NCBI GenBank assembly: GCA_963663215.1
Contig: OY760140.1
Coordinates: forward strand, 682,001-746,000
DNA: 64,000 nt
Origin: BJGV01 sp003230615
GTDB lineage: Bacteria > Pseudomonadota > Gammaproteobacteria > Burkholderiales > Nitrosomonadaceae
Reading direction: 5' to 3'
The notes beneath the pieces are model-generated. The model did no database searches. It saw only the letters and a list, made by a program, of their open reading frames with translations, and had not been told where the DNA came from. How positions within the stretch are numbered: position 1 is the first letter of the stretch; each line of letters opens with the position of its first letter. This document shows positions 62,741 to 64,000 of this stretch, one piece after another. The position numbers were made by a program, and so were the translations under genes.

Positions 62741-63568
62741 TCAGGCAGCTTGAAGAATAGCTTGATGTGGGTAGTAAACCTCATCCGGTGTCAGGTTATC
62801 AAGTCTTTGATGAAATCGTTCCTGGTTATACCATTCAAACCAGTGGATCAAACTTTCTCTGACCTCCCCAACATTAGCAAATTCTCGTGTGTATAGATGT
62901 TCGTACTTCACTGTTCGCCATAACCGTTCAACAAAAATATTATCACGGTAATAACCCTTTCCATCCATGCTGATTTGGATGAGATTGTCTTTCAATACAT
63001 CTGTGAATGCCGTACTGGTGAACTGGATCCCCTGGTCGGTATTGAATATCTGAGGATAACCATAATCCTGTATGGCCGCCTCCAGTGCCTGCACACAGAA
63101 GTCAGCTTCCAGCGTGTTGGACAGACGCCAACTCAGCACCTTGCGGGAATGCCAGTCCATAATGACCACCAGATAAGCAAAACCTTTCTCCAGCGGCACG
63201 TAGGTGACATCAGACGCCCACACCTGGTTGGGTCGATCTATGATCTTGTTCCTGGGCAAATAGGGATAGATCTTGTGCTGCTTGCCCGGACTACTGGTCT
63301 TCGGCTTAGGGGCCGTGCTGATAATACCCAGTGTCTCCATCATGGCGGCGGCCTTCTTCCGACCAACGGCGATGCCCTGACGTTGAAACCAGGTGGCATA
63401 ACTACGGGCTCCGTACTGCGGTGTTTTCAGGTATTGCTCATCCATCAGACGTAATAAAGCCAGTTCCTCATCGTTGAACGGCTGTGGCTGATAGTAGTAG
63501 GTAGAACGTGGCAGACCTAACAGCTGGCATTGTTGTGTAATACTTAATTTGTCATGCGGCTCAATCAT
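62741..63568 (-). CDS. IS3-family transposase OrfB
   Basis: 275 residues with the DDE catalytic core: ASDVTYVPL (first Asp), IFNTDQGIQFTS (second Asp) and the glutamate in DNIFVERLWRTVKYE. The N-terminal HTH_21-like part (LLGLPRSTYYYQPQ) is typical of this family. In other IS3 elements it is made as a fusion with OrfA by a -1 frameshift; here the overlap is disturbed since orfA carries a stop. Confidence 0.95.
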   Translation of the reverse strand: MIEPHDKLSITQQCQLLGLPRSTYYYQPQPFNDEELALLRLMDEQYLKTPQYGARSYATWFQRQGIAVGRKKAAAMMETLGIISTAPKPKTSSPGKQHKIYPYLPRNKIIDRPNQVWASDVTYVPLEKGFAYLVVIMDWHSRKVLSWRLSNTLEADFCVQALEAAIQDYGYPQIFNTDQGIQFTSTAFTDVLKDNLIQISMDGKGYYRDNIFVERLWRTVKYEHLYTREFANVGEVRESLIHWFEWYNQERFHQRLDNLTPDEVYYPHQAILQAA

Positions 63569-63588
63569 GTGCTTGCGTTCCTCAAGAC

Positions 63589-63870
63589 TTAATAATCGAG
63601 CTTTCGTGCTAAAAAATCCCGTTCCACCGTCAGTTGCCCTATGACGCGATGTAAATCATCCACACCGTGTTAATTGTCCTTTTTGACCCCATTGCTGCGG
63701 GTAAACAGCTCTGCGGCCTGCTCGGCCAGTTGGCGTTTCCAGGTATTGATCTGGGTTGGATGCAGCCCATGCCGAGCGGCCAGTTGTGGGACAGTTTCAT
63801 CAGCCCGGATCGCAGCTAAAGCCACTTTTGCTTTAAATGCACTAGAATAATTCTTACGTTTCTTGCTCAT
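63589..63870 (-). pseudogene. IS3-family OrfA with internal TAA
   Basis: MSKKRKNYSSAFKAKVALAAIRADETVPQLA is the helix-turn-helix start, cut here by TAA at 63670-63672 after NGVKKDN. The frame continues with HGVDDLHRVIGQLTVERDFL and ARKLDY, the leucine-zipper part of OrfA, to the stop at 63589. A sense codon would restore 93 residues. Without the zipper and the frameshift zone OrfAB cannot form. Confidence 0.85.
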
Positions 63871-64000
63871 GATAGTTCTTCTCTTTATTATTCATATCAG
63901 AGCTTAACAACCTGTACAGTTTTCGGGTACCACTTCACATCGCGCTATTCCGGCTGGGCCTACTTTTATTGACATGATTGCAAATGCAGCGTTTTTTTAT

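Larger units (their letters stand above)
62673..63939 (-). mobile_element. IS3-family insertion sequence
   Basis: 1267 bp, bounded by imperfect inverted repeats TGAAGTGGCCCCC (left) and the complement of GGGTACCACTTCA (right). A 3-bp target duplication, CAT, lies at 62670-62672 and 63940-63942. It has two genes on the minus strand: orfA, which is broken, and orfB, full length. The family moves by copy-paste through a circular intermediate. The orfA nonsense codon probably leaves it unable to move by itself. Confidence 0.93.
61695..64000 (+). pseudogene. GCS2-type glutamate-cysteine ligase, split by an IS3 element (right end beyond window)
   Basis: The frame from 61695 to 62672 has the GCS2 marks GGFEIESWILDRALRPAP, ASFQIHTQVP and the run LRLHNGTIWRWNRPL. 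The stop at 62673-62675 belongs to the inserted element. Right of it, from the duplicated CAT at 63940, the same frame reads HRAIPAGPTFIDMIANAAFFY, the next part of the family. Precise excision would restore the gene. GCS2 proteins form gamma-glutamylcysteine, the first step to glutathione-type thiols, or act on related amines. The C-terminus lies outside the window. Confidence 0.9.

Noticed and set aside
1..64000. CRISPR array or rRNA operon
   Set aside because: No regularly spaced identical repeats with unique spacers and no rRNA-like sequence were found.

Overview
The window reads as chromosomal DNA of a low-to-mid GC Gram-negative proteobacterium, probably a betaproteobacterium near the Nitrosomonadales. 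The grounds are the betaproteobacterial style of the OmpA C-terminus at the left edge, FimV- and PilA-type pilus proteins, an Aas-type fusion, a PqiABC system, a MacAB-like exporter next to nnrS, and MetE/MetR. This taxonomic call is an inference; no rRNA or tRNA gene is present to test it.

Layout. 1-8.5 kb: ompA end, DUF190, adhesin-E-like protein, VanZ-like protein, a broken Kelch/beta-helix gene, FimV-like protein and a YedK/HMCES-type DNA-crosslink protein. 8.7-16.5 kb: thermonuclease, small lipoprotein, broken bestrophin, DUF190 paralogue, phosphatase plus broken CBS gene, CGNR regulator divergent from a broken alpha/beta hydrolase, START-like protein. 16.8-20.3 kb: a 1150-residue MFS/PlsC/acyl-ACP-synthetase fusion. 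20.6-25.3 kb: small secreted and membrane proteins, a three-piece lipoprotein esterase gene, DUF2726. 25.4-28.9 kb: pqiA1-pqiA2-pqiB-pqiC. 29-32.6 kb: lipoprotein, two related small exported proteins, ankyrin protein, CBS protein. 33-37.4 kb: ABC ATPase/FtsX permease/AttH-like operon. 38-42.1 kb: an accessory protein, YcbK-like peptidase and broken LdtD/YcbB. 42.2-45.5 kb: metR/metE. 45.7-56 kb: mostly orphan small proteins, including a SLATT-like membrane protein, a degenerate type IV pilin, another adhesin-E gene, a CBS gene and a broken HpnA-like epimerase. 56.2-61.7 kb: an exporter (adaptor, ATPase, two permeases) and NnrS. 61.7-64 kb: a GCS2-type glutamate-cysteine ligase split by an IS3-family element with a 3-bp target duplication.

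Two features dominate beyond the genes. First, the intergenic spaces are filled with dispersed repeats. One is a short hairpin family with arms like GTCCGCTTT and AAAGCGGAC. Two longer composite repeats, here called B and C, run from a hairpin remnant through paired arm-like motifs (TTGTTGGTA or TGGGGTATT) to a tail resembling the 3' end of a tRNA or tmRNA (GGTTCGACTCCC or CGATTCCCGCCGCC). Two B/C tails continue into a conserved leader carrying a CRP-like palindrome, and each leader leads to a small membrane-protein gene. Second, at least eleven genes are interrupted by single nonsense codons or one-base shifts, some in homopolymer runs. This means either active gene decay or an imperfect sequence.

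Functionally, most recognisable genes concern the cell envelope: peptidoglycan (LdtD, YcbK), phospholipids (Aas, Pqi, START), exporters (MacAB-like, AttEFG-like), pili and surface proteins. Stress or nitrogen-oxide handling (NnrS, YedK, GCS2) and methionine synthesis complete the set.
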